From the NCBI RefSeq assembly GCF_014174475.1, contig NZ_JACJUD010000002.1:774531-838530 (forward strand): a stretch of DNA of 64,000 nt. Reading direction: 5' to 3'. Both the position numbers and the translations under genes were made by a program. The stretch is from Aquipseudomonas ullengensis (GTDB lineage: Bacteria; Pseudomonadota; Gammaproteobacteria; Pseudomonadales; Pseudomonadaceae). Shown one piece after another: positions 8,788 through 17,193 of the stretch. How positions within the stretch are numbered: position 1 is the stretch's first letter; the number at the start of each line of letters is the position of its first letter. The notes beneath the pieces were generated by a model. The model ran no database searches. It was not told where the DNA came from and saw only the letters and a list, made by a program, of their open reading frames with translations.

Positions 8788-9276
8788 TCACCACCAGTAT
8801 TTTCCGTAGTTTTCCGGGTTGGCCCAGAACTTCGCGTTGAGCCAGTCGGGGATCTGCTTGTAGTCGTGCAGGTCGTAGCTGAACAGGTGCAGGCATTGTT
8901 CATCACGGCTAAAACGGGCATCCACGCGCAGACCGAGGGAGAAGAAGTCGGCCTCCTGCCAATCGCAGGCGCTGAGATCGGCCAGCACGGCCAGGCGGCT
9001 AGCGTTCAGGTTGCGGATGCCGCCCAGCAGCTCCAGGCCAGTGCGCTTGGGCAGGTGTTCCAGGCAGTCGACCAGCAGTGCCAATTCGAAGCGCTGGGCC
9101 GCCGCCTCGGGCGGCAAAGGGCCTGCGGGCACTTGCAGGACGTGACTTTCAGGGTGCGCGGCGGCGAACGCGGCCACGGCCGGGATTTCCCCGCTGCCGA
9201 CCACCAATAGGTTGCCGGGACGATAGCGGTCGAGAAGGGCGGCGATCGCCTGTTGCGGCGTTTGCGGTGTGCTCAT
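8788..9276 (-). CDS. conserved Pseudomonas protein (DUF6231-like)
   Basis: 162 residues. The N-terminal half has a Rossmann-like pattern ([33 protein letters not shown]) reminiscent of methyltransferase folds, but no clear SAM-binding GxGxG. The C-terminus is aromatic (NYGKYWW). I believe it belongs to DUF6231, a family of Pseudomonas proteins beside ychJ, but could not check. The ATG is preceded by GAAGAGAA. First gene of the pair with ychJ. Confidence 0.8.
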   Translation of the reverse strand: MSTPQTPQQAIAALLDRYRPGNLLVVGSGEIPAVAAFAAAHPESHVLQVPAGPLPPEAAAQRFELALLVDCLEHLPKRTGLELLGGIRNLNASRLAVLADLSACDWQEADFFSLGLRVDARFSRDEQCLHLFSYDLHDYKQIPDWLNAKFWANPENYGKYWW

Positions 9277-9389
9277 GCGTTTCTCTTCGCAGATGATTCA
9301 ATCAGATTGGCTCTAGATTGGCGGATTTTAATAGCTGCGTCTTTAATTCCTAGCATCGGGATAAACCGATCTATCGAGGAGAGATGCAG

Positions 9390-10079
9390 ATGAACATGGT
9401 AAGGACAGCGGTACCTTTGCTTCTGTGTGGCAGTCTGTTGACAGGCTGCTCGAGCCTTCCCGAAACCGATTGGCCGCCTTGCGCGCTGATCGGTGGTGTG
9501 GGTGGCGCAGGTCTGGGCGCCATCGAGAGTTCCTCTTGGGCTGCTGCTGGCTTGGGTCTTGGTGCTCTTACCGGCGCGGCCTATTGCTGGGTACATGGCG
9601 ATCAGGATGGTGACGGCGTAGTCAACAAGCTCGACGACTGCCGTGATACGCCGAAAGGCACCAAGGTCGACGAGAAAGGCTGCCCATTGCCGGAGCCGGT
9701 TGCCGTGGTTGAAGAAGTTGTAGTTGCCGAGCCGGTTCGCGTCGAACTGGACGTCAAGTTCGACTTCGACAAGGCCAAGGTCAAGGAAGAGAGCTATGGC
9801 GATATCAAAGCCCTGGCCGACTTCATGTCGCAATACCCGCAAACCACGACTGACGTAGAAGGCCACACCGACTCGGTGGGCACCGATGCTTACAACCAGG
9901 GCCTGTCCGAACGCCGCGCCAATGCCGTGCGTGATGTGCTGGTCAACCAGTACGGTCTGTCGCCTGATCGCGTGAACTCTGCCGGTTATGGCGAAAGCCG
10001 CCCGGTTGCTGACAACGCGACTGAAGAAGGCCGTGCCATCAACCGTCGCGTTGAGGCTGAGGTGGAAACCCGTCCGTAA
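9390..10079 (+). CDS. OmpA-family lipoprotein with TSP3-type calcium repeat (copy 1)
   Basis: 229 residues from the ATG at 9390: of three nearby ATGs (9384, 9390, 9396) this one has the best spacing from GAGGAG. A lipobox LTGC gives an outer-membrane lipoprotein. A glycine-rich segment (GGVGGAGLGAIESSS, about 30-60) resembles a glycine zipper. Next comes a thrombospondin type 3-like calcium loop (DQDGDGVVNKLDDC, about 70-85), then the OmpA_C peptidoglycan-binding domain (VKFDFDKAKVK, GHTDSVGTDAYN, LSERRANAV, AINRRVE). It probably tethers the outer membrane to the cell wall. It is a close paralogue of the next gene, about 110 bp downstream. Confidence 0.9.
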   Translation: MNMVRTAVPLLLCGSLLTGCSSLPETDWPPCALIGGVGGAGLGAIESSSWAAAGLGLGALTGAAYCWVHGDQDGDGVVNKLDDCRDTPKGTKVDEKGCPLPEPVAVVEEVVVAEPVRVELDVKFDFDKAKVKEESYGDIKALADFMSQYPQTTTDVEGHTDSVGTDAYNQGLSERRANAVRDVLVNQYGLSPDRVNSAGYGESRPVADNATEEGRAINRRVEAEVETRP

Positions 10080-10140
10080 CCCCCGAGCCCCCGATATGCC
10101 TGCCCTAGCGGGCTTGTAGACTTCGGGGGACGGGTCTTTA

Positions 10141-10177
10141 CTCCTGTGTTACCGGTATTCAACCGGTGACACAGGAG
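10141..10177 (+). promoter_or_regulatory. 16-bp hairpin enclosing the ribosome binding site of the second OmpA-like gene
   Basis: Left arm 10141-10156 and right arm 10162-10177 pair over 16 bp with one G·U pair and a 5-nt loop. The right arm ends in AGGAG (10173-10177), the probable ribosome binding site for the ATG at 10187. A homologous hairpin with the same CTCCTG...CAGGAG ends lies after the second gene as its terminator, so this element probably came from the tandem duplication. It may terminate copy 1, limit translation of copy 2, or both. Confidence 0.7.
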
Positions 10178-10186
10178 ATCATCGCC

Positions 10187-10924
10187 ATGAGAACAAGACT
10201 CTCAAGGGCTGCAGTACCCCTTCTCTTGGTCAGTAGTGTTCTTTCTGGTTGCGCTACGACTTCCAGTACGGGAGACGCACCGCTTAACCAAGGGAACTGG
10301 CCGATTTGTACAGTGATTGGCGGCTTGGCCGGAGGCGGGCTTGGCGCAATCGAGAGTTCAGCTTGGGCAGGTGGAGGAGCGGTGGCCGGTGCGGTCCTCG
10401 GTACTCTGGTGTGCTATGCCCAGGATGGTGACGCAGATGGCGATGGTGTACACGATCGCCGCGACCGTTGCCCGGATACCCCTGCCAATACCCCGGTTCG
10501 TCATAACGGTTGTCCGCTGCCGGACTATCCGAGCACCGAAGCACCTGCTGCAGAGCCGGTTGCCGAGGCGACCGAAGCGGTGCGCGTCGAATTGGACGTG
10601 AAGTTTGACTTCGACAAGTCGGAGGTCAAAGAAGAGAGTCAGGCCGATATCAAGGCCCTGGCCGACTTCATGGGTCAGTACCCTGCAACCACTACCGTGG
10701 TGGAAGGGCATACAGACTCCAAGGGTACCGATGCCTACAACCAGAGCTTGTCCGAACGCCGCGCCAATGCGGTGCGTGATGTGCTGGTCAACCAATATGG
10801 TGTGGGCGGCGATCGGGTGTCGGCAGCAGGTTACGGTGAGTCGAAACCGGTTGCCGATAATGATACCGACGAAGGTCGAGCCATCAACCGCCGGGTAGAA
10901 GCGGCAGTTGAGGCCAAGCCTTAG
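10187..10924 (+). CDS. OmpA-family lipoprotein with TSP3-type calcium repeat (copy 2)
   Basis: 245 residues from ATG 10187, whose AGGAG lies inside a hairpin. Same order as copy 1: lipobox LSGC, glycine-rich segment (GGLAGGGLGAIESS), calcium loop (DGDADGDGVHDRRDRC), Pro/Glu/Ala linker, OmpA_C domain (VKFDFDKSEVK, GHTDSKGTDAYN, LSERRANAV). The C-terminal domains of the copies are nearly identical while the N-terminal thirds have diverged, indicating an old tandem duplication. The calcium loop of copy 2 has a more complete DxDxDGxxD pattern. Predicted outer-membrane lipoprotein facing the periplasm. Confidence 0.9.
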   Translation: MRTRLSRAAVPLLLVSSVLSGCATTSSTGDAPLNQGNWPICTVIGGLAGGGLGAIESSAWAGGGAVAGAVLGTLVCYAQDGDADGDGVHDRRDRCPDTPANTPVRHNGCPLPDYPSTEAPAAEPVAEATEAVRVELDVKFDFDKSEVKEESQADIKALADFMGQYPATTTVVEGHTDSKGTDAYNQSLSERRANAVRDVLVNQYGVGGDRVSAAGYGESKPVADNDTDEGRAINRRVEAAVEAKP

Positions 10925-10947
10925 TCAGCCTATTGGTCCGCAGTCCG

Positions 10948-10984
10948 CTCCTGCGTTATCGCTAACTCGATAGCGCAGGAGTTT
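10948..10984 (+). terminator. Rho-independent terminator after the OmpA-like pair
   Basis: CTCCTGCGTTATCG / CGATAGCGCAGGAG stem (14 bp with one G·U), 6-nt loop, then TTT. Related in sequence to the hairpin between the two OmpA-like genes. Confidence 0.8.
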
Positions 10985-11032
10985 CCCCTTCAAATCCTCT
11001 TTCTGTCCTGCACGCAAAGCGCTCAGGTAGCG

Positions 11033-11497
11033 TCAGAACATGGGCCGGATCGCTGCAACCGCCACCAGCGTCAGGCCGATCAGCAGGTTGAAACCCACCA
11101 GCTTGCGGATCTTGCCGAGTGCGGCGCCACCGGCAGGCCAGTCCTGGCTGGCAATGGCACGGCGCAGTTCCGGAAGCACCAGGAACTGCACGCGCAGGAA
11201 CAGCGCAAGCATGACGATAAACAGGCCGATCATGATGTGCACGTAGCGAGGCGCGGTTTCAAAGCCGGCAAAGCGCAGGTGCAGCATGGCCATGCCGGAG
11301 ATCGGCAGTAGCAGTACGCAAGCCCATACCCACTGGAAGAAGCGCCGGAACACATCGGCCCACAGCGTCAGGCGTGCGGGCGCTTCCAGGGTGGCAACGG
11401 CGGCGGGGCGCAGGATCATCCAGGCGAAGAACATCCCGCCGACCCAGATCAGGGCGGCCAGTACATGCAGGGCATAGGTAGCGGCAAAGGCAGTCAT
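11033..11497 (-). CDS. CopD-like integral membrane protein
   Basis: 154-residue inner-membrane protein with four hydrophobic segments (LHVLAALIWVGGMFFAWMIL, FFQWVWACVLLLPISGMAML, IMIGLFIVMLALFL, LLIGLTLVAVAAI). The HVLAALIWVGGMFF start and the YVHIMIGL segment match the CopD/DUF2269-like superfamily, whose conserved His may bind haem or copper. I chose ATG 11497 with GGAGAA 7 nt upstream; the frame is open to 11527. Divergent from dinG. Role (copper uptake or haem-type redox) is inferred from family only. Confidence 0.83.
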   Translation of the reverse strand: MTAFAATYALHVLAALIWVGGMFFAWMILRPAAVATLEAPARLTLWADVFRRFFQWVWACVLLLPISGMAMLHLRFAGFETAPRYVHIMIGLFIVMLALFLRVQFLVLPELRRAIASQDWPAGGAALGKIRKLVGFNLLIGLTLVAVAAIRPMF

Positions 11498-11590
11498 CGG
11501 GTTCTCCGTCAGTGGGCGGTTAAGCATGGCGCGGCATCATAACCTGCCGGTAAACTACTGAGAATTTATCCAGTCTCTATTGCGCGCCCC

Positions 11591-13735
11591 ATGCTCAGTC
11601 CCGAACTCAAGTCCCAGATCCAGGGCGCTTACAGCCGCTTCCTCGAAGCCAAGAGCCTCAAACCGCGCTATGGCCAGCGCCTGATGATTGCCGAGATCGC
11701 CAAGGTGCTGGGCACCATCCAGCATAACGACGAAGGTCAGCGCGATGGCGAGGCGGCCGTGGTGGCGGTCGAGGCGGGCACCGGCACCGGCAAGACCGTG
11801 GCCTATGCATTGGCCTCGATCCCCATCGCCAAGGCCGCCGGCAAACGCCTGGTGATCGCCACGGCCACCGTGGCGCTGCAAGAACAGATCGTGCACAAGG
11901 ACCTGCCGGACCTGCTGCGTAACAGCGGCCTGAACTTCAGCTTCGCCCTGGCCAAGGGCCGAGGCCGCTACCTGTGCCTGTCCAAGCTCGACATGCTGCT
12001 GCAGGAAGGTGAGGCCCAGGGCGCTACCGCACAGATGTTCGCCGAAGAAGGCTTTCGCCTGGATGTCGACGAAAGCAGCCAAAAGTTGTTCACCGGGATG
12101 ATCGAGAAGCTCGCCGGCAATCGCTGGGACGGCGATCGTGACAGCTGGTCCGAGGAACTCGATGATGCCGTATGGAGCCGCCTGACCACCGATCACAGCC
12201 AGTGCACCAACCGCCATTGTCCGAACTTCGGCCAATGCGCCTTCTACAAGGCGCGCGAAGGCATGACCAAAGTCGACGTGATCGTCACCAACCACGACAT
12301 GGTGCTGGCCGACCTGGCCCTGGGCGGCGGCGCGGTGCTGCCCGACCCGCGTGAAACCCTCTACGTGTTCGACGAAGGCCACCACCTGCCGGACAAGGCC
12401 ATCGGCCACTTCGCCCACTTCACTCGCCTGCGCAGTACGGCCGACTGGCTCGGCCAGATAGAAAAGAACCTGACCAAGCTGCTGGCACAGAACCCGTTGC
12501 CCGGCGACCTCGGCCGGCTGATCGAGAAAGTCCCGGAAATGGCCCGCGAGCTGCGCACCCAGCAGCAGTTCATGTTCAGCACCTGCGAGCAACTGGCCGA
12601 TTTCAAGGCCGGCGAAGACATGGAAGGCCGCGAGCGTCCGCGCCATCGGTTCGTCGGCGGCCTGGTGCCGGAACACTTGCGTGAGCAAGGCATCGAGCTG
12701 AAGAAAGGCTTCTCGCAGCTGACGGATGTGTTCACCCGTCTCACCGAATTGCTCAAGGAGGCCATGGATGGAGAGGGCAGTGTCGGCATCGCCAGCCACC
12801 AGGCCGAGGAGTGGTATCCGCTGTTCGGTAGTTTGCTGGCGCGCTCCCAGGGCAACTGGGAGCTGTGGACCGCCTTCACTGTTGAAGACCCCGAGGACAG
12901 CCCGCCGATGGCGCGCTGGTTGACCCTGGCCGACAGCGGTGCGCTGTTCGATATCGAGGTCAACGCCAGCCCGATCCTCGCCGCCGAGACCCTGCGTCGC
13001 AACCTGTGGAATGTCGCCTATGGCGCCCTGGTGACCTCGGCCACGCTGACTGCGCTGAACAGCTTCGACCGTTTCCGCATGCGTGCCGGCCTGCCCAAGG
13101 CGGCGGTCACCGCCGTGGTGCCCAGCCCATTCCAGCATGCCGACGCCGGTGTGCTGCGGGTGCCGGATCTCAAGGCCGACCCGCGTGACGCGGCGGCGCA
13201 TACCGCTGCGATCATTCGCGACCTGGCAGGGTTGGTGGCAGGCTCGCGCGGCACCCTGGTGCTGTTTTCTTCGCGCAAGCAGATGCAGGAAGTGTTCGAC
13301 GGTGTCGATCGCGAATGGCGCAAGCGCGTGTTCATCCAGGGCAACCTGTCCAAGCAGGAAACCCTGAACAAACACAAGGCGCGCGTCGACAGCGGCGAGG
13401 AAAGCGTGCTCTTCGGCCTAGCCAGCTTCGCCGAGGGCGTCGATTTGCCGGGTGCCTATTGCGAGCACGTGGTGATCGCCAAGATCCCCTTCGCCGTGCC
13501 GGACGACCCGGTGGAAGCGGCGTTGGCCGAGTGGATCGAAGCACGCGGCGGCAACCCGTTCATGGAAATCGCCGTGCCCGATGCCTCGTTGAAACTGGTG
13601 CAGGCCTGCGGCCGTCTGCTGCGTACCGAGGAAGATCGCGGCACCATCACGCTGTTGGATCGGCGCGTGGTGACCCAGCGCTACGGCAAGGCCATCCTCA
13701 ACGCGCTACCGCCGTTTCGCCGCGAGATCAGCTGA
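11591..13735 (+). CDS. dinG: ATP-dependent DNA helicase DinG
   Basis: 714-residue XPD/Rad3-type superfamily 2 helicase, normal length for DinG, unwinding DNA 5'-3' and clearing R-loops and roadblocks. Walker A GTGTGKT at residues 63-69, DEAH-type box DEGHH near 261, and motif VI region (QACGRLLRTEEDRG) near the C-terminus. The four Fe-S ligands are visible as RYLC and the cluster QCTNRHCPNFGQCAFY. No strong Shine-Dalgarno is seen before the ATG (CGCGCCCC). The next gene begins 39 bp downstream on the same strand. The same neighbourhood occurs in P. aeruginosa (PA1045). Confidence 0.96.
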   Translation: MLSPELKSQIQGAYSRFLEAKSLKPRYGQRLMIAEIAKVLGTIQHNDEGQRDGEAAVVAVEAGTGTGKTVAYALASIPIAKAAGKRLVIATATVALQEQIVHKDLPDLLRNSGLNFSFALAKGRGRYLCLSKLDMLLQEGEAQGATAQMFAEEGFRLDVDESSQKLFTGMIEKLAGNRWDGDRDSWSEELDDAVWSRLTTDHSQCTNRHCPNFGQCAFYKAREGMTKVDVIVTNHDMVLADLALGGGAVLPDPRETLYVFDEGHHLPDKAIGHFAHFTRLRSTADWLGQIEKNLTKLLAQNPLPGDLGRLIEKVPEMARELRTQQQFMFSTCEQLADFKAGEDMEGRERPRHRFVGGLVPEHLREQGIELKKGFSQLTDVFTRLTELLKEAMDGEGSVGIASHQAEEWYPLFGSLLARSQGNWELWTAFTVEDPEDSPPMARWLTLADSGALFDIEVNASPILAAETLRRNLWNVAYGALVTSATLTALNSFDRFRMRAGLPKAAVTAVVPSPFQHADAGVLRVPDLKADPRDAAAHTAAIIRDLAGLVAGSRGTLVLFSSRKQMQEVFDGVDREWRKRVFIQGNLSKQETLNKHKARVDSGEESVLFGLASFAEGVDLPGAYCEHVVIAKIPFAVPDDPVEAALAEWIEARGGNPFMEIAVPDASLKLVQACGRLLRTEEDRGTITLLDRRVVTQRYGKAILNALPPFRREIS

Positions 13736-13774
13736 GTTTTATCCATCATCCATCTGCGCCAAGGAGAGGGCTCC

Positions 13775-14611
13775 GTGTCCAACGCTCCCCGTTCCATCCT
13801 GATTACCGGCTGCTCCTCGGGCATCGGCTACGCCAGTGCGGTGGCTTGCCGTGCAGCCGGCTGGCAGGTGTTCGTCTCGGCGCGTGATGCCGAGGATGTC
13901 GCCTGCCTGCAGACGGAAGGGTTTACCGCCCTGCAGCTGGACCTGAATGACTCGGCGAGCATCCAGGCGGCTCTGGCGGCGGTGCTGGTGCAGACCGGCG
14001 GCACCCTGGATGCGCTGTTCAACAATGGTGGTTATGGCCAGCCGGGCGCTATCGAGGATTTGCCGCGCATGGCCTGGCGCGAGCAGTTCGAGACCAACCT
14101 GTTCGGCCCGGCCGAACTGACCGCCGCGGTGTTGCCGGTGATGCGGCGCCAGGGCCATGGTCGCATCCTGTTCAACAGCTCGGTGCTTGGTTATGCGGCG
14201 CTGCCGCTGCGTGGCGCTTACAACGCCTCCAAGTTCGCCATCGAGGGCCTGGTCGATACCTTGCGCCTGGAACTGAGCGGTAGCGGCATCGAGGCGGTGC
14301 TGATCGAGCCTGGGCCGATCATGGCGCGCTTTCGTGCCAACAGCCTGGTGGCTTTGCGCAAGCACGTCGACAGGCAGCGCAGTGTGCATGCCGAGGCCTA
14401 TGTGCAGATGGAGGAACGCCTGGCCAAGGAGGGTGCGGCGGTGAAGTACACCTTGCCCGCCGAGGCCGTGGCAGAGGTGGTTTTGCGGGCCTTGCAGCGC
14501 CGGGTGCCGCGGGTTCGCTATCCGGTCACCGTACCGGCCAAGCTGTTTCGCGTGCTCAATCGCCTGTTGCCGGATCGGCTGCTTGATCGGATCAAGCGCT
14601 CGGCGGTGTGA
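13775..14611 (+). CDS. short-chain dehydrogenase/reductase (SDR)
   Basis: 278-residue classical SDR acting with NAD(P)H. Cofactor motif TGCSSGIG near residue 12, NNGGYG in place of NNAG, and catalytic YNASK (Ser about 14 residues before Tyr). The C-terminal 80 residues are basic and resemble sterol/retinol-type SDRs (RVRYPVTVPAKLFRVLNRLLP), suggesting a lipid-like substrate near the membrane. Starts with GTG at 13775, with AAGGAG 9 nt upstream. Probably co-transcribed with dinG. Substrate unknown. Confidence 0.88.
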   Translation: MSNAPRSILITGCSSGIGYASAVACRAAGWQVFVSARDAEDVACLQTEGFTALQLDLNDSASIQAALAAVLVQTGGTLDALFNNGGYGQPGAIEDLPRMAWREQFETNLFGPAELTAAVLPVMRRQGHGRILFNSSVLGYAALPLRGAYNASKFAIEGLVDTLRLELSGSGIEAVLIEPGPIMARFRANSLVALRKHVDRQRSVHAEAYVQMEERLAKEGAAVKYTLPAEAVAEVVLRALQRRVPRVRYPVTVPAKLFRVLNRLLPDRLLDRIKRSAV

Positions 14612-14711
14612 ACAGCAAGAGGGGATGACTGCAGCGCTTTAATCCGCCTACGCACTGGCATCAAGCGGCCCAGCTGTTGTCTACTTGTGCGTCTTCCGGA
14701 GTACCTGCCAC

Positions 14712-17075
14712 ATGATTCGCCGTTCACTGCCCAGTATTTTTGCCTTTTTGCTCGCCACCCCGGCCATTGCCGCCCCGGCCGGCCAGCAAACCCTGTTCAG
14801 CTTCATCAAGCCCACCGACGTGGTGCAGGTGGTGACCGAGCAGGCCAGCTTCCCCGAATTGACCGCCGAACCCACCGCCGAAGGCGAGGTGCTGCGTCGT
14901 TTCACCTTCAATGCCGCCGAACACCCCAACCTGCGCCTGACTCCGCAGAGTGGCGACTGGGACTGGTCGCAATCCGGCGCCATGAGCCTGCGCCTGCAGA
15001 ACGCCATGGACTGGGCGATCACCCTCGAAGTCCGCATCGAAAGCCGCGACGGCAAGGTTCTGACCAGCCGCATCGCGCTGCCGGCCGGCCCGGCGCAAAC
15101 CCTGCTGGTACCGCTCACGGCCTCTTCGCCGCTGGCCCGTGGCATGCGTGCCGGCCCGCCGATGCCGGTCACCCTGGACGGGCAGCGGGTGCTGCTGGCC
15201 GAAAGCGTCAACGGTGAGCTGAACGCCGCCCAGGTCAGCGCCGTGACCATCGCCCTGGATAATCCGACCGCTGCGCAGAACATCCTGCTCGGCCGTTTCG
15301 GTGTGCAGGACGCTGCCAGCGCACAGGCGGCCATCTACGACGGCATCATGGATGCCTGGGGTCAGTACAGCCGTGGCCAGTGGCCGGAGAAAATCAGCAG
15401 CGACCAGCAACTGCGCGAGGCCGCCAGTCGCGAGCAGGGTCAGCTCAAGCAATGGCTGACCAAGCGCCCCGAGCAGGACGCTTTTGGCGGTTGGCTGAAA
15501 GGCCCGAGCTTCGAGGCCAGTGGTTTCTTCCGTACCGAGAAACGCGACGGCCGCTGGTTCCTGGTGACCCCGGAAGGTCATCCGTTCTATTCCCTCGGCG
15601 TCAACGCCGTCAGCGCCTGGCAGAGCCAGACCTACGTCGAAGGCCGCGAGTCGCTGTTCAAGAGCCTGCCCAAGGAAGGCGAGCCACTGGCCGCCTACTA
15701 CGGCAAGCGTGACAGCCGCAGCAACAGCGGTGCCAACCGTGGCCGAGCTTTCGACCATGGCCGCTGGTTCGACTTCTACCGCGCCAACCTGCAGCGCAGC
15801 TATGCCCAGCCATGCCCGCCGCCAGCACCTGCTGCTGCGCCGGCCGCCGCACCTGCAAGTGCTCCCGCTGTGGTCGCCAGTCCATGCCCGGCACCAGGTC
15901 TGGATGCCGAGCGCTGGACCCAGCACAGCCTTGATCGCCTGCAGGCCTGGGGCTTCAACAGCCTGGGCAACTGGAGCGACGACACCCTGGGCGATGCCAA
16001 GCGCGTGCCGTATACCCGCCCGCTGTCGATTTCTGGCGACTACGCCACCATCAGCACCGGCCTCGATTGGTGGGGCGGCATGCCCGACCCGTTCGACCCG
16101 CGCTTCGCCATGGCCGCCGAGCGCGCCATTGCCATCGCCGCCCGTGATCGTCGTGAAGATCCCTGGCTGATTGGTTTCTTCGCTGACAACGAGCTGGCCT
16201 GGGCCGGCCCGGGTGATGACCCCAAAGCCCGTTACGGCCTGGCCTACGGCACCTTGCGCCTGACCACCGACGTCCCAGCCAAGCGCGCCTTCCTCAAGCA
16301 GCTGCGCGACAAGTACCGCAATCAGAGCGGCCTGTCCAAGGCCTGGGGCATCGAGCTGGGCGCTTGGGAGCTGATGGAAGACCCGGGCTTCGAGGCGCCG
16401 CTGCCCAGCGCCGAGCACCCGCAGATCGAAGAGGATCTGCGTAACTTCCAGAACCTGTTTGCCGACACCTACTTCAAGACCATCGCCGACTCGCTCAAGT
16501 GGCACGCGCCCAACCACCTGCTGCTCGGTGGCCGCTTCGCCATCACCACGCCGGAGGCCATCGCCGCCTGTGCCAAGTACTGCGACGTGATGAGCTTCAA
16601 CCTCTATACCCCGGAACCGCAGCAAGGCCAGAACTTCACCGCCTTGCGCGAACTGGACAAACCGGTGCTGGTCACCGAGTTCCACTTCGGCTCGCGTGAT
16701 CGCGGCCCGTTCTGGGGCGGTGTCAGCGAGGTGTACAAGGAAGAGGAGCGTGGCCCGGCCTACGCGCGCTTCCTGAACAAGGCCCTGGAGGAGCCGACGA
16801 TCGTCGGTGTGCACTGGTTCCAGTACCTCGACCAGCCAGCCACCGGTCGCCTGCTCGATGGTGAGAACGGCCACCTGGGCCTGGTCGGCATCACCGATCG
16901 ACCCTGGCAGGGCTTCGTCGAGGCCGTGCGCAAGGCCAACCTGGGCGTGCCGGAAAGCCTGCTCGGCAAGGCTGCCAAGGCCGAGGCCAAGCCGGCTGCT
17001 GGTGCCACTGAGCCGGCAGCTGCGAAGCCGGCGTCCGTTGCGGCCCCGGCTGCCGCCGAGGCCGGCAAGAACTGA
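14712..17075 (+). CDS. exported glycoside hydrolase-like protein (beta-agarase type)
   Basis: 787 residues with a signal peptide (FAFLLATPAIAAPA). Residues about 25-240 look like a carbohydrate-binding beta-sandwich; 250-750 look like a TIM barrel of the GH-A clan. Candidate catalytic residues are the Glu in FADNELAW (about 494, acid/base) and the Glu in VTEFHFG (about 656, nucleophile). GFFRTEKRDGRWFLVTPEG and GFNSLGNWSD are typical of proteins annotated as beta-agarase. An Ala/Pro-rich insert (about 368-396) interrupts the barrel region and the last 45 residues are Ala-rich. ATG 14712 follows GGAG by 11 nt. True substrate unknown; agar seems unlikely for the genus. Confidence 0.8.
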   Translation: MIRRSLPSIFAFLLATPAIAAPAGQQTLFSFIKPTDVVQVVTEQASFPELTAEPTAEGEVLRRFTFNAAEHPNLRLTPQSGDWDWSQSGAMSLRLQNAMDWAITLEVRIESRDGKVLTSRIALPAGPAQTLLVPLTASSPLARGMRAGPPMPVTLDGQRVLLAESVNGELNAAQVSAVTIALDNPTAAQNILLGRFGVQDAASAQAAIYDGIMDAWGQYSRGQWPEKISSDQQLREAASREQGQLKQWLTKRPEQDAFGGWLKGPSFEASGFFRTEKRDGRWFLVTPEGHPFYSLGVNAVSAWQSQTYVEGRESLFKSLPKEGEPLAAYYGKRDSRSNSGANRGRAFDHGRWFDFYRANLQRSYAQPCPPPAPAAAPAAAPASAPAVVASPCPAPGLDAERWTQHSLDRLQAWGFNSLGNWSDDTLGDAKRVPYTRPLSISGDYATISTGLDWWGGMPDPFDPRFAMAAERAIAIAARDRREDPWLIGFFADNELAWAGPGDDPKARYGLAYGTLRLTTDVPAKRAFLKQLRDKYRNQSGLSKAWGIELGAWELMEDPGFEAPLPSAEHPQIEEDLRNFQNLFADTYFKTIADSLKWHAPNHLLLGGRFAITTPEAIAACAKYCDVMSFNLYTPEPQQGQNFTALRELDKPVLVTEFHFGSRDRGPFWGGVSEVYKEEERGPAYARFLNKALEEPTIVGVHWFQYLDQPATGRLLDGENGHLGLVGITDRPWQGFVEAVRKANLGVPESLLGKAAKAEAKPAAGATEPAAAKPASVAAPAAAEAGKN

Positions 17076-17193
17076 TCTGACCTGCAGCCCGTCTCCTTAC
17101 GGTTTCTTTCGGCGACGGGCATTGCCACAATGCCCATCCATCGCCAGATGGCCAGCGCGACGCAGATCGCGCATCGAGACCAAGGAGTAACGC

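Noticed and set aside
11555..13375. 606-codon antisense frame across dinG
   Set aside because: DinG motifs are all on the plus strand; no ribosome site for the antisense frame.
14724..16874. 716-codon antisense frame across the agarase-like gene
   Set aside because: Low-complexity mirror translation; the sense frame has a signal peptide and enzyme motifs.
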